A stretch of 64,000 nt of DNA from NCBI RefSeq assembly GCF_023715685.1, contig NZ_JAMBOQ010000002.1, positions 186,001 through 250,000 of the forward strand. The letters are read 5' to 3'. Origin of the DNA: Priestia aryabhattai (GTDB lineage: Bacteria; Bacillota; Bacilli; Bacillales; Bacillaceae_H). A model generated the notes under the pieces. It worked only from the letters and a program-made list of their open reading frames with translations. It was not told the origin of the DNA and searched no databases. Position 1 is the stretch's first letter, and every line of letters begins with the position of its first letter. A program made the translations under genes and the position numbers. Of the stretch, positions 28,517 to 36,909 are shown piece after piece.

Positions 28517-28990
28517 TTACCATGAGTCTTCATATGAAAGAAGCTTTTCTTTTAAAGGCTCTAGCTTCTTGAATTTTTTATCATAGCTTTGCCGTTTTAA
28601 CATGTCATTGGTTATTGCCAGTGCATCTTCTTTACGTCCTGCATACAAGTAGGCTTCAATGACTTCGTCGAACCCTTCTGAGTAAGGAAATTTTTCGTAT
28701 GTTGCTAGTTTAAATGATGCATCGTAGTGTTTCGTTGCTTCTTCATATTGCTTTAGTTTTAAAAGCATACGCCCGTTTGCTAAATGTAAATCAGCTCGTT
28801 CTAAATCGGTAAGGGTATGGAGTTGAATCCCTTGGTTGCGTACATCAAGCGCATCTTCATATCGCTTTTTTTCTTCTAGCTCAAACGCTCTCTCATAAAA
28901 ATGGCCAAACTTCGTTAACGGTCTTTTTGATTTATAGATTTTATAAATGCCGTATAGGACCAAAAGCAGTAACCAAAGCAACTCGTTCAA
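28517..28990 (-). CDS. Membrane-anchored tetratricopeptide protein
   Basis: 157 residues: an N-terminal membrane helix (L-L-W-L-L-L-L-V-L-Y-G-I-Y-K-I-Y) and then helical repeats of TPR type, for example F-Y-E-R-A-F-E-L-E-E-K-K-R-Y-E-D-A and Y-E-E-A-T-K-H-Y-D-A-S-F-K-L. Likely a scaffold at the membrane; partners unknown. Divergent from the acetyltransferase at 29084. Confidence 0.75.
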   Translation of the reverse strand: MNELLWLLLLVLYGIYKIYKSKRPLTKFGHFYERAFELEEKKRYEDALDVRNQGIQLHTLTDLERADLHLANGRMLLKLKQYEEATKHYDASFKLATYEKFPYSEGFDEVIEAYLYAGRKEDALAITNDMLKRQSYDKKFKKLEPLKEKLLSYEDSW

Positions 28991-29083
28991 CTCTCTTTCT
29001 TCTATTTATGTATAATATTTATAATAAAGTAAATAAAACTCAATTAATAGATTTAATGAAAGAAAGACATTTGGAGGTATACG

Positions 29084-29626
29084 ATGGTCATCAACCAGCG
29101 GATTTACCATGTGAAAGGACTTCAGTACATCATTCGCTCAGCTTCCATTAGCGATGCAGATGAATTGTCTTATCTGAGAATTCAACTAGATGGAAAAACG
29201 GAATACTTAGATCGTGAACCAGGAGAAGGGTATATGGATAAAGCGGAGTTTGAAAAGCTTATTCAACGTGACACGGAAAGTAAACGAAACTTATTTTTAG
29301 TAGCGGTTGTACATAATCGAATTGTCGGATTTTCAAGGTGCGAAGGTAATGAGTTGAAACGATTTGCCCATAAAGTAGAGTTTGGTGTATGCGTCGTAAA
29401 AGAATGTTGGGGATATGGCATCGGCAAAGGCTTTTTGCAGCAGTCCATATTGTGGGCAGATGATGTAGGTATGAAGAAAATGACGCTGAATGTGTTAGAA
29501 ACCAATAAAAAAGCAATTGGTTTATATGAGAAGTTCGGGTTTGAAGTAGAAGGAGTATTAAAAAATGACAAGCTGCTGTCGGACGGCAAGTACTATAACA
29601 CGGTGGTGATGGGGCGCTTTGCATAG
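29084..29626 (+). CDS. GNAT-family N-acetyltransferase
   Basis: 180 residues with V-A-V-V-H-N-R-I-V-G-F-S-R-C-E-G, the acetyl-CoA loop V-K-E-C-W-G-Y-G-I-G-K-G-F, L-N-V-L-E-T-N-K-K-A-I-G-L-Y-E-K-F-G-F and the end G-K-Y-Y-N-T-V-V-M, an arrangement seen in the RimI/YkkB-like group. TTGGAGG precedes ATG 29084. Substrate unknown. Confidence 0.87.
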   Translation: MVINQRIYHVKGLQYIIRSASISDADELSYLRIQLDGKTEYLDREPGEGYMDKAEFEKLIQRDTESKRNLFLVAVVHNRIVGFSRCEGNELKRFAHKVEFGVCVVKECWGYGIGKGFLQQSILWADDVGMKKMTLNVLETNKKAIGLYEKFGFEVEGVLKNDKLLSDGKYYNTVVMGRFA

Positions 29627-29663
29627 CCTTTTACGAGTACTTATTTTATCTATCTTTAAATAA

Positions 29664-29702
29664 AAAAACACCTTCAAGCATACTATACTTGAAGGTGTTT
29701 TG
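29664..29702. terminator. Bidirectional terminator
   Basis: Stem AAACACCTTCAAG / CTTGAAGGTGTTT with a seven-T run on the minus strand; ends the sulfonate operon and the acetyltransferase gene. Confidence 0.9.
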
Positions 29703-29730
29703 CGTGTCGTCTGTTTTATTAGAATGATGG

Positions 29731-31161
29731 TTAGTGATAGACCTCACTTTTTTCACTAAAGCTTTTGTTGCTTTCAAATCCTTGTTCTTCTTCTTTTTCG
29801 ACATCTGTGCCAATAGGCTCCCACTTAATAAGAACCGTTGCAATCAGTCCAATAATGGGAACGATTGTAAGGACTAGAAACGTCGTATAGATCCCGCCAA
29901 TTGAAAGTACAACCGGGAATAAGTAAAAACCTAAAATACTGCCGATACGCGTTGTTCCTTGCCCCCAGCCAGAGCCTAGCCCTCGCAGTTCAGTCGGGTA
30001 AGAAAGAGTGGCCATTGTCATCCCTTGCGCTCCAGGGCCAAAAGATTGACCAAAAATAAATAAAGCAATACATAAAATAGGCAGCGCAATAAAATGAGTA
30101 TCGCCTGTAAGCCCCATCAGGACTAAGCTTAAAGAGCAAATGATATAGCCTGTAATTGCAAGCTTTCTTATGCCGACTTGTTCAGTTAGTCGCGATTGTG
30201 TAAAGCCACCAATAATCCCAAATAAATTAAAGAAAAGAGTACCGATAATTGCATAAATCATTCCTTTGCCAAAAATAAGTGTGGAAATGGTTGGGATATA
30301 GAAGCCCACTGCAAAGTACTGCATACTTTGAGTAGCTGTAATGATGGAAGCTAAAAATGTTCGAGCCCGATACTTCCCTTGGAAAATAGCTTTATAAGAC
30401 AGTTTTTTTGAACGAGATAAAGGTTCTTCTTTTGTATTTTTAGCTACCGTGACTTGTATGTCATAGGTTTTCTCTAACACCTTGACAGCTTCTTTAAGCG
30501 GAAGATGATGAGCGGCCCACATCGGACTTTCATCCATATAGCGGTAGCGCAAAATTAACACGATTAGTGCAGCAACAGCTCCAAATCCTACCGACCAGCG
30601 CCAAATGTCTTCATGCTGCCCCAGCAGATAAAAAGGAAGAACAACAAGTCCAGTAACAGTTGCGGCCACGTACCACAGTGGACACCATAAGTTCACGTAT
30701 TGGCCTTTTTTCTTTAAATTACTGAACTCAGCAATAAAGCTGAGCGCTACCGGAACATCTAACCCTACACCTACGCCCATTAAAAACCGAAAGATAAATA
30801 ACCAAACTAAATCAGTCGCTAAAGCAGCGCCAAGAGCTGCGAACACCATAAAAAATAAATCAATTAAAAACATTTTGTTGCGGCCGAATTTGTCGGTGTA
30901 ATATCCTCCTACAGTAGCTCCTAACAAAGCGCCAAAGGCCATAATAGCTGTAAGGCTTCCAAGACCCGCAGGAGAAAGGTTAAATTGTTCCTTTAATTGA
31001 TCAGCTCCAATCCCGAGACTGGTAAAGTCATAGGCGTCGACAAAAATGCCTCCTAAAGCTACCAAAATGATTTTCCAGCTTTTAGACGTAACTGGATTTG
31101 AATTGACAAAGTTGATAATATCTTGACGCGATTGAATCACATGTGTATTACTGCTTCCCAT
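29731..31161 (-). CDS. MFS transporter at the end of the sulfonate/taurine operon
   Basis: 476 residues and about 12 membrane helices with the sugar-porter/AAHS-like signatures Y-Y-T-D-K-F-G-R-N-K between helices 2 and 3 and P-T-E-L-R-G-L-G-S-G-W-G after helix 10. The acidic tail is cytosolic. It follows tauD after 31 bases in the same operon, so it may import an organosulfur compound or export the desulfonated product; the sequence does not decide. Confidence 0.85.
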   Translation of the reverse strand: MGSSNTHVIQSRQDIINFVNSNPVTSKSWKIILVALGGIFVDAYDFTSLGIGADQLKEQFNLSPAGLGSLTAIMAFGALLGATVGGYYTDKFGRNKMFLIDLFFMVFAALGAALATDLVWLFIFRFLMGVGVGLDVPVALSFIAEFSNLKKKGQYVNLWCPLWYVAATVTGLVVLPFYLLGQHEDIWRWSVGFGAVAALIVLILRYRYMDESPMWAAHHLPLKEAVKVLEKTYDIQVTVAKNTKEEPLSRSKKLSYKAIFQGKYRARTFLASIITATQSMQYFAVGFYIPTISTLIFGKGMIYAIIGTLFFNLFGIIGGFTQSRLTEQVGIRKLAITGYIICSLSLVLMGLTGDTHFIALPILCIALFIFGQSFGPGAQGMTMATLSYPTELRGLGSGWGQGTTRIGSILGFYLFPVVLSIGGIYTTFLVLTIVPIIGLIATVLIKWEPIGTDVEKEEEQGFESNKSFSEKSEVYH

Positions 31162-31192
31162 TTCTTAACCTCCAATCTGCATGTAACGAATG

Positions 31193-32128
31193 TTAAAAAG
31201 GACAATCGCCAATAATAGCCGCGCGCTCAGCTTTTCGGCTATGTGGATAATAATCCGATACAGCATAATGCTGTGTTGCACGGTTATCCCAAAAGGCAAT
31301 TGAATTTGCTTCCCAACGAAACCGTACTTGGTATTCTGGAACATGAGCTTGCCTAAACAAATATTGAAGTAACTGTTCGCCTTCAGAATGTTCTAGACCT
31401 ACAATATGAGTAGTAAAGGGTGAATTGACAAAAAGCGTTTTACGACCTGTTTCAGGATGAGTACGTACAATAGGATGTTCAACCGCTGGAAACTCTCGTT
31501 GAAAAGCCTCAAGTTCATCTGGTTGTAATAAATGAGCAAAAGAAGGAGTGAAATCATGAATAGCCTTCAAATGTTCAATTTGTTTTTTTATGGACTCAGG
31601 TAAGTTGTCATATGCTGCAGCCATATCTGCCCAAAGCGTATCGCCGCCCACAGGAGGCACCTCAATCAATCGAAGTACTGAAGCTTTAGCAGGGTTTTCG
31701 CGGAATGTGACGTCTGCATGCCAAACATTTTCAGAGCCTCCCTGTTTCTGATTTCTAGAGAATTGTACAATTTCTTTCGCTTGCTTTTGTGAAGCAGGTT
31801 TGTAAAAAGGGTGTACTTCAAGATCCCCCCATAGTTTCGCAAAAGCAAGATGCTGTTCGCTTGTAATTGCTTGATTGCGAAAAAAAAGCACTTTCCATTC
31901 TAAAAAAGCCCGATTTAATTCTTCTTGCACTTCTTTTGCAAGAGGCTTGGATAAATCTAGACCTTCGATTTCAGCACCGATGATCGGTGTGAGGGGCTTG
32001 ATGGAAAAGAAAGTATATGGTTTTTCTTCAACACCATTTGGCAACCGTTTTAACAAACGAGGACCTTCTTTTACCTCGCGATTAGGAAACTGAAGAGGCC
32101 GTGGATAACTAGAAAGATTATTAGACAC
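31193..32128 (-). CDS. tauD: TauD-type alpha-ketoglutarate/Fe(II) sulfonate dioxygenase
   Basis: About 311 residues. Iron ligands are visible as H-A-D in N-V-W-H-A-D-V-T-F and the distal His in R-A-T-Q-H-Y; the 2-oxoglutarate-binding Arg is in H-S-R-K-A-E-R-A-A-I. TauD-family enzymes hydroxylate taurine, alkanesulfonates or alkyl sulfates, releasing sulfite or sulfate. AAGGAG directly abuts ATG 32137, so GTG 32128 is the better start. It is placed between the ABC importer genes and the MFS gene in one operon. Substrate within the family is not certain. Confidence 0.88.
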   Translation of the reverse strand: MSNNLSSYPRPLQFPNREVKEGPRLLKRLPNGVEEKPYTFFSIKPLTPIIGAEIEGLDLSKPLAKEVQEELNRAFLEWKVLFFRNQAITSEQHLAFAKLWGDLEVHPFYKPASQKQAKEIVQFSRNQKQGGSENVWHADVTFRENPAKASVLRLIEVPPVGGDTLWADMAAAYDNLPESIKKQIEHLKAIHDFTPSFAHLLQPDELEAFQREFPAVEHPIVRTHPETGRKTLFVNSPFTTHIVGLEHSEGEQLLQYLFRQAHVPEYQVRFRWEANSIAFWDNRATQHYAVSDYYPHSRKAERAAIIGDCPF

Positions 32129-32141
32129 TGTGTTCATCTCC

Positions 32142-32954
32142 TTATGTTTGTTCTCTTATCTTTGAAATGAAAAACTGCCGTAGCTCCATGAACTTTTCGT
32201 GATATTGAAAAGTTCCTTCTTCGTAACGTTCCGACTGTAATGGATTTTGCGTATCTAAGATGACTCTTCCGGGCTTTGGGTGCATCACAATGATTCGAGT
32301 TGCAAGTTTGAGAGCTTCTTCTACATCATGAGTAATAAAAAAGATGCACTTTTTTGTTTGGTTCCAAATTGTTAATAAATGTTTCTGCATCGCTTCCCGC
32401 GTTAGCGCATCAAGAGCACTAAAAGGCTCATCCATTAAAATAACTTTAGGGTCTGTCGCGAGTGTTCGAGCAATGGCTGCTCGCTGCTTCATTCCTCCTG
32501 ACAACTGATGGGGAAGTTTTTTAGAAGCAGACGTTAGATCAACCAGCTGCAGGTAATTCGCAACAAGCTGTTTACGTTCTTCTTTGGTGACTTTTTGCAT
32601 CTTCAATCCAAATTCAATGTTTTTTTCAATAGTCAGCCAAGGAAATAGATTAGGATGCTGAAAAACAACGCCAACGCCTGGATTAGGCTTGGTCTGTTCA
32701 TCTCCATGAATCATGACTGTACCTGTTGTAGGCTGTTGAAAGCCTGCTAGAATATTTAAAAGTGAAGATTTGCCACATCCGGATGGTCCTAATACACAAA
32801 CAAGCTCATGTTCATATAAAGAGAGATTAATATTTTGTAAGATGAGATGCTCACGTTTTGTTTGAGCATAAGCGAAAGCAACGCTTTTTACATCGACGAC
32901 TTTGGGCTTATGAACACGTTTAGGTCTTTCTTCAACAGCAACACTAGTTTTCAA
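32142..32954 (-). CDS. Sulfonate/taurine ABC importer, ATP-binding subunit
   Basis: About 270 residues from TTG 32954, which has AAAGGAG at the right distance; the longer frame to 32984 does not. Walker A G-P-S-G-C-G-K-S-S, Q-loop F-Q-H-P-N-L-F-P-W, signature L-S-G-G-M-K-Q-R and Walker B I-L-M-D-E-P-F-S-A-L-D are those of the nitrate/sulfonate/taurine (SsuB/TauB) group. Third gene of the operon that starts with the permease at 34830. Confidence 0.9.
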   Translation of the reverse strand: MKTSVAVEERPKRVHKPKVVDVKSVAFAYAQTKREHLILQNINLSLYEHELVCVLGPSGCGKSSLLNILAGFQQPTTGTVMIHGDEQTKPNPGVGVVFQHPNLFPWLTIEKNIEFGLKMQKVTKEERKQLVANYLQLVDLTSASKKLPHQLSGGMKQRAAIARTLATDPKVILMDEPFSALDALTREAMQKHLLTIWNQTKKCIFFITHDVEEALKLATRIIVMHPKPGRVILDTQNPLQSERYEEGTFQYHEKFMELRQFFISKIREQT

Positions 32955-33017
32955 ATGTATCACTCCTTTTGACCGAGAAAGCATCCCTCGACTGACAGCA
33001 AGAGATACTTCCCGCTA

Positions 33018-34019
33018 CTATTTAGAAAAATTGTTTAGCAGTGCTTGTTGATACGTTTTTAAATCGGGAGAAGAAGGAATATCTTTTTGAGCTTCTAGAA
33101 AATCTCCTGTATCTTTTAACACATGCGCCAATTTGCCATTAGATTGAAAGTATGCTTTTTGATCTGATTTATTTAGCCAGGTTAGCTGTTGCATCGTTTT
33201 TAAGCTTTGTTTTGGTGTTAAGTTCAGTTCTTTAGCCAATAATTCTGCAGATTTTTCTGGATTTTTGTGATAATAATTAACAGATTCATTTAAGATAGAA
33301 ATATATCCTTTCACAATATTTGGATATTTTCTGGCGAAATCCTTATGAACAATTCCGAATTCTCCTGTAATGCTTCCTTGCTTGGCTACTTCTTTGGATG
33401 AAATCAACACATTTCCGTCAGCATGAATTAAATTTGTTTGCAGAGGCTGCCATACATACGCACCGTCAATATCACCGCGATTCCAAGCGGCTAAAATATC
33501 GGGAGACTGCATGTCTAATAGTGTGATATTTTCTTTTTTAAGATCAATGTTTTTGTTTTTTAACGCACTTAGTAAGCTGTAGTGGGCCGTTGAACTAAAA
33601 GTAGTGGCGATTTTTTTGCCTTTTAAATCATGTAAAGATTTTATTCCCGCATCTTTTTTTACTACTAAGGCCTCGCTTTCGCCGATAATATCATGTAAAT
33701 AATACACTTTGTAAGGAAGTTTATTAGCCACTCCTATTGCACCAGGAGGTGTTCCAACGAGTCCAAAGTCAATGCTTCCTCCCGAAATGGCATTGTTGAT
33801 ATCCCGGCCTGACTCAAATTTAATCCAATTAATTTGAGTGTCTGGATATTTCTTTTCCAATGAGCCGCGGGCTTTTGCTACCAACTCTCCATTCGGTGAA
33901 GCTTGATAGCCTAAACGTATTTCTTTGGGTACATCATTTTCAGAACTAGATGTAGTGCTCGAACAGCCGGAAACGACTACTATAAAGCATAATAATAAAC
34001 CAAGTATTCCTTTTTTCAT
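33018..34019 (-). CDS. Sulfonate/taurine ABC importer, substrate-binding lipoprotein
   Basis: 333 residues from ATG 34019 (AGGAGG precedes it; the longer frame begins inside the permease end). Lipoprotein signal peptide with lipobox V-S-G-C-S-S. The mature part is of the SsuA/TauA type: I-R-L-G-Y-Q-A-S-P-N-G-E, F-G-L-V-G-T-P-P-G-A-I and W-N-R-G-D-I-D-G-A-Y-V-W-Q-P. It binds an aliphatic sulfonate or taurine outside the membrane and delivers it to the permease. Confidence 0.9.
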   Translation of the reverse strand: MKKGILGLLLCFIVVVSGCSSTTSSSENDVPKEIRLGYQASPNGELVAKARGSLEKKYPDTQINWIKFESGRDINNAISGGSIDFGLVGTPPGAIGVANKLPYKVYYLHDIIGESEALVVKKDAGIKSLHDLKGKKIATTFSSTAHYSLLSALKNKNIDLKKENITLLDMQSPDILAAWNRGDIDGAYVWQPLQTNLIHADGNVLISSKEVAKQGSITGEFGIVHKDFARKYPNIVKGYISILNESVNYYHKNPEKSAELLAKELNLTPKQSLKTMQQLTWLNKSDQKAYFQSNGKLAHVLKDTGDFLEAQKDIPSSPDLKTYQQALLNNFSK

Positions 34020-34041
34020 CGATGTTCCTCCTAAGTAAGCT

Positions 34042-34830
34042 CTATTTTCCAACCCATGAAAAGGCTAAGCGTTGGTAAAAGCGAATAATGCTATCGATAA
34101 ATATAGCGATCAGACCCATGATAATAATGCCCACAAAGACAATATCACTTCGCATATATTTGCTTGCATCAAGTACCATCCAGCCAATTCCTGAAGTAGC
34201 TGCAACCATTTCAGCAGCGACTAACGTTGCATATGTGATTCCAATGGACGTGCGCAACCCTGTCACAATGTCAGGCAGAGCAGATGGAAGAATAATGTGA
34301 ACAAATACGCTAAACTTTGATGCACCTAATGTTAGTGCACCGTTAATTCGGTCCTGCGGCACGCGCTGTACGCTTGCAACTGTTGCGATAAACAGTGGAG
34401 CGAAGGCACTTAAAAACAGTAGTGCTACTTTAGATCCTTCATCAATTCCTAACCATAAAACAAGAAGTGCATAGTAAGCTAGGGGAGGAAGCGGGCGGTA
34501 AAACTCAATGATCGGATCAAAAATTGCTAATATGTATTTAGAATAGCCGCATACAATTCCCAGTGGAATAGCTGTAAACAAAGCGAGCAGTAAGGCTGTA
34601 AATAGCCGGTACAAGCTTGCAGATAAGTGAGTCACAAGAGATGTACCCTTATACCCTTCTACTACTAAACTAATAAATGAATGCCAAACGCTTTGAGGCG
34701 TAGGTAGAAAAATCGGATCTACCCATTTAAGTGTACTTAAAAGCGTCCAGAGCAAGAGGACCATAAGTACACTCAAAAAAGATACTCCTTTTACTTTAAA
34801 TGATTTAGTTGCAAGCCCTGCGTTTTTCAC
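34042..34830 (-). CDS. Sulfonate/taurine ABC importer, permease subunit
   Basis: 262 residues, six predicted helices and the EAA-type loop G-A-L-T-L-G-A-S-K-F-S-V-F-V-H-I-I-L-P-S-A-L-P (SsuC/TauC family). Start GTG 34830 with GGAGGG upstream. First gene of a five-gene operon: permease, binding protein, ATPase, TauD, MFS. The leader holds sulfur element C and a terminator, so transcription into the operon is probably conditional. Confidence 0.9.
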   Translation of the reverse strand: MKNAGLATKSFKVKGVSFLSVLMVLLLWTLLSTLKWVDPIFLPTPQSVWHSFISLVVEGYKGTSLVTHLSASLYRLFTALLLALFTAIPLGIVCGYSKYILAIFDPIIEFYRPLPPLAYYALLVLWLGIDEGSKVALLFLSAFAPLFIATVASVQRVPQDRINGALTLGASKFSVFVHIILPSALPDIVTGLRTSIGITYATLVAAEMVAATSGIGWMVLDASKYMRSDIVFVGIIIMGLIAIFIDSIIRFYQRLAFSWVGK

Positions 34831-34865
34831 TTTATCCCTCCTTTTAAAGTTTTGCTAAACGAAAA

Positions 34866-34913
34866 AGACTCTCATCTATTGAAAAGAATGAGAGCCTCCA
34901 GTTGTCTGGTCGG
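34866..34913 (-). promoter_or_regulatory. Sulfur-unit leader element C with terminator
   Basis: Minus strand motif CCGACCAGACAACTGGAGG (34913-34895) forms CCAG-ACAA-CTGG, followed at once by the terminator stem GGCTCTCAT / ATGAGAGTC and TTTTT. It lies about 26 bases behind the expected transcription start and 36 bases ahead of the permease start codon. Confidence 0.78.
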
Positions 34914-34945
34914 TATTTTTAAAATCCTATGTGTTTAGTGAGATT

Positions 34946-34975
34946 AATTTACCAAAAAATTCATAGAGTTGTCAA
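34946..34975 (-). promoter_or_regulatory. Promoter of the sulfonate operon
   Basis: Minus strand TTGACA (34975-34970), 18-base spacer, TAAATT. Moderate match. Confidence 0.6.
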
Positions 34976-35021
34976 TAAGAGATACGAACAATCGAAATAA
35001 ATTCTAAGAATAACATACTCA

Positions 35022-35050
35022 TTGACAATCATAGCATAAACTTTTAATAT
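35022..35050 (+). promoter_or_regulatory. Promoter of the FAD-oxidoreductase/ferredoxin unit
   Basis: TTGACA, 17-base spacer, TAATAT. An ATTCT-A-AGAAT palindrome (35001-35011) sits just upstream. Confidence 0.65.
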
Positions 35051-35103
35051 ATAATTAAACAAATTGAATTACTTGGTATTTTGATGCTGTACGAAAAAAC
35101 GCG

Positions 35104-35163
35104 CCTACTAGGCAACTGGAGGCCAGACCATTGTGTTGAAACAAATGGACTGGTCTCCTTTTT
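35104..35163 (+). promoter_or_regulatory. Sulfur-unit leader element D with terminator
   Basis: Motif CCTACTAGGCAACTGGAGG (35104-35122) forms CUAG-GCAA-CUGG. The terminator 5' arm is GGAGGCCAGACCATT (35118-35132) and pairs with AATGGACTGGTCTCC (35144-35158), with one mismatch, followed by TTTTT. The two helices share GG, so they compete directly. Confidence 0.78.
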
Positions 35164-35310
35164 ATATTGAAAGGCTGTTATGGAAGCGATGAATTCTGGA
35201 ACGGAATAGTTGGTATAGATTTAGCAATGAGCAAAATAGTCGAGTGGATAATAAGTATTTTCTTAATAAGGTTTTTGAGAGCGCAAACATTTTAAGAGGG
35301 GGACCCGTAT

Positions 35311-36909
35311 ATGACTGCCGACTTTCATTTTCATACAGATGTATTAATTATTGGAGGAGGCCCTGCTGGTGCATGGGCAGCTCTGCAAGCAGTTAAAGAA
35401 GGTGCAAAAGCTGTGCTTGTCGATAAAGGATACTGCGGAACGAGCGGAGCAACTGCGCCTTCTGGTACAGGAGTTTGGTATGTAAAGCCTACTTCTGATG
35501 AACAGATGACAGCGATGAAAAGCAGGGAAGAGCTGGGGGGATATTTAGCTGAAAGAAGTTGGATGAAACGAGTGCTTGATTGTACGTTTGAACAAGTAAA
35601 TGAATTAGCTCATTTCGGCTATCCGTTTCCAGTAGATGAAAAAGGGATTTCTCAGCGAACGACGCTTCAAGGGCCTGAATATATGAGGTTAATGCGGCGT
35701 CAGCTTCAAAAAGCAGGCGTTCAGATTTTGGACCATAGCCCTGCACTGGAGCTTCTTGCAGATGAACACGGTGTGGCAGGCGCTTGCGGAATCAATAATC
35801 AAACGAAAGAAACATGGAGAGCGGATGCTGCTGCAGTTGTGATAGCAACGGGAGGCTGTGCATTTCTGAGCGGGGCACTCGGTACAAATGTTTTAACAGG
35901 GGACGGTTACTTATTAGCTACAGAAGCAGGTGCTTCGCTTTCAGGTATGGAGTTTTCGAATGCTTATTCGATTGCGCCAGCTTTTTCTCCAATCACGAAA
36001 TCCGCATTTTACAAATGGGCTACATTTTATTATGAAGACGGTACAGTGATTGAAGGAGCCGGTTCTCATAAAGGGCGTTCCATCATTGCCAGAACGTTAA
36101 TGACCCAGCCGGTTTATGCAAGGCTTGACAAAGCGGAGGAAAGTATTCAAAAAGCAATGCGCTTATCACAGCCAAATTTCTTTTTATCCTTTGATCGTCT
36201 TCATATGAATCCTTTTACTCAAATGTTTCCAATTACCCTGCGTTTTGAAGGAACCGTTAGAGGAACAGGAGGTATTCACATTACAGACGAAACGTGTAGA
36301 ACCGACATCCCTGGGTTGTATGCAGCTGGAGATGCTGCAACGCGCGAATTAATCTGCGGAGGATTTACGGGAGGAGGCAGCCATAATGCAGCATGGGCTA
36401 TCTCTTCAGGCTGTTGGTCAGGAAAAGCAGCGGCAATATTTGCTGTTAAGCAAGGAAGGAATGCCGCAAGTCGACATGCAAAAGGCTTATCAGAAGCGTC
36501 AGGAATCACCAAGTCAGTAGCTTCTTCTGATTCAGCAGAGACAAAGGAAATGATAGCATCGATTCAACGCGAAGTCTTTCCATATGATCGAAACTGGTTC
36601 CGTTCAGAAGCAAGACTGCAAGATTCCCTTATGAGGTTAAATGCCGTGTGGAATGAGTTGAAGAATGGAGTGTATGATAAAGAAAGAAATATCGTGAGAA
36701 GTCGAGAGCTTGCGGCAATGACGGCAACGGCGCGATGGATGTATACGAGTGCATTAGAAAGAAAAGAAACGCGAGGAATGCACCGGCGTGACGATTTTCC
36801 ATTTATGGATTCCAAGCAACACTACCGTATTCTAAGCGGAGGCGTGCAGGAAGTCTGGGCGAGACCCTTAGGTACAAAGTCTTCTAACCACGTAAAGGGG
36901 GTTATTTAA
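35311..36909 (+). CDS. FAD-binding oxidoreductase of the fumarate reductase / APS reductase alpha type
   Basis: 532 residues. Dinucleotide-binding motif I-I-G-G-G-P-A-G-A-W-A-A near residue 14, G-T-S-G-A-T-A-P-S-G near 48, and the second FAD motif G-L-Y-A-A-G-D-A-A-T-R near 336 with G-G-F-T-G-G-G-S-H-N. This is the flavoprotein fold of succinate/fumarate dehydrogenases and adenylylsulfate reductase AprA. A two-cluster ferredoxin gene follows with a one-base overlap, as in AprA/AprB-like pairs. Its leader has the same element as the organosulfur operons, which suggests a redox step in sulfur acquisition. The reaction itself is unknown, and full AprA function is not claimed. Confidence 0.78.
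   Translation: MTADFHFHTDVLIIGGGPAGAWAALQAVKEGAKAVLVDKGYCGTSGATAPSGTGVWYVKPTSDEQMTAMKSREELGGYLAERSWMKRVLDCTFEQVNELAHFGYPFPVDEKGISQRTTLQGPEYMRLMRRQLQKAGVQILDHSPALELLADEHGVAGACGINNQTKETWRADAAAVVIATGGCAFLSGALGTNVLTGDGYLLATEAGASLSGMEFSNAYSIAPAFSPITKSAFYKWATFYYEDGTVIEGAGSHKGRSIIARTLMTQPVYARLDKAEESIQKAMRLSQPNFFLSFDRLHMNPFTQMFPITLRFEGTVRGTGGIHITDETCRTDIPGLYAAGDAATRELICGGFTGGGSHNAAWAISSGCWSGKAAAIFAVKQGRNAASRHAKGLSEASGITKSVASSDSAETKEMIASIQREVFPYDRNWFRSEARLQDSLMRLNAVWNELKNGVYDKERNIVRSRELAAMTATARWMYTSALERKETRGMHRRDDFPFMDSKQHYRILSGGVQEVWARPLGTKSSNHVKGVI

Noticed and set aside
35180..35209. Nine-codon frame M-E-A-M-N-S-G-T-E in leader D
   Set aside because: Has AAAGG upstream but no counterpart in the other sulfur leaders and ends 100 bases before the flavoprotein gene.
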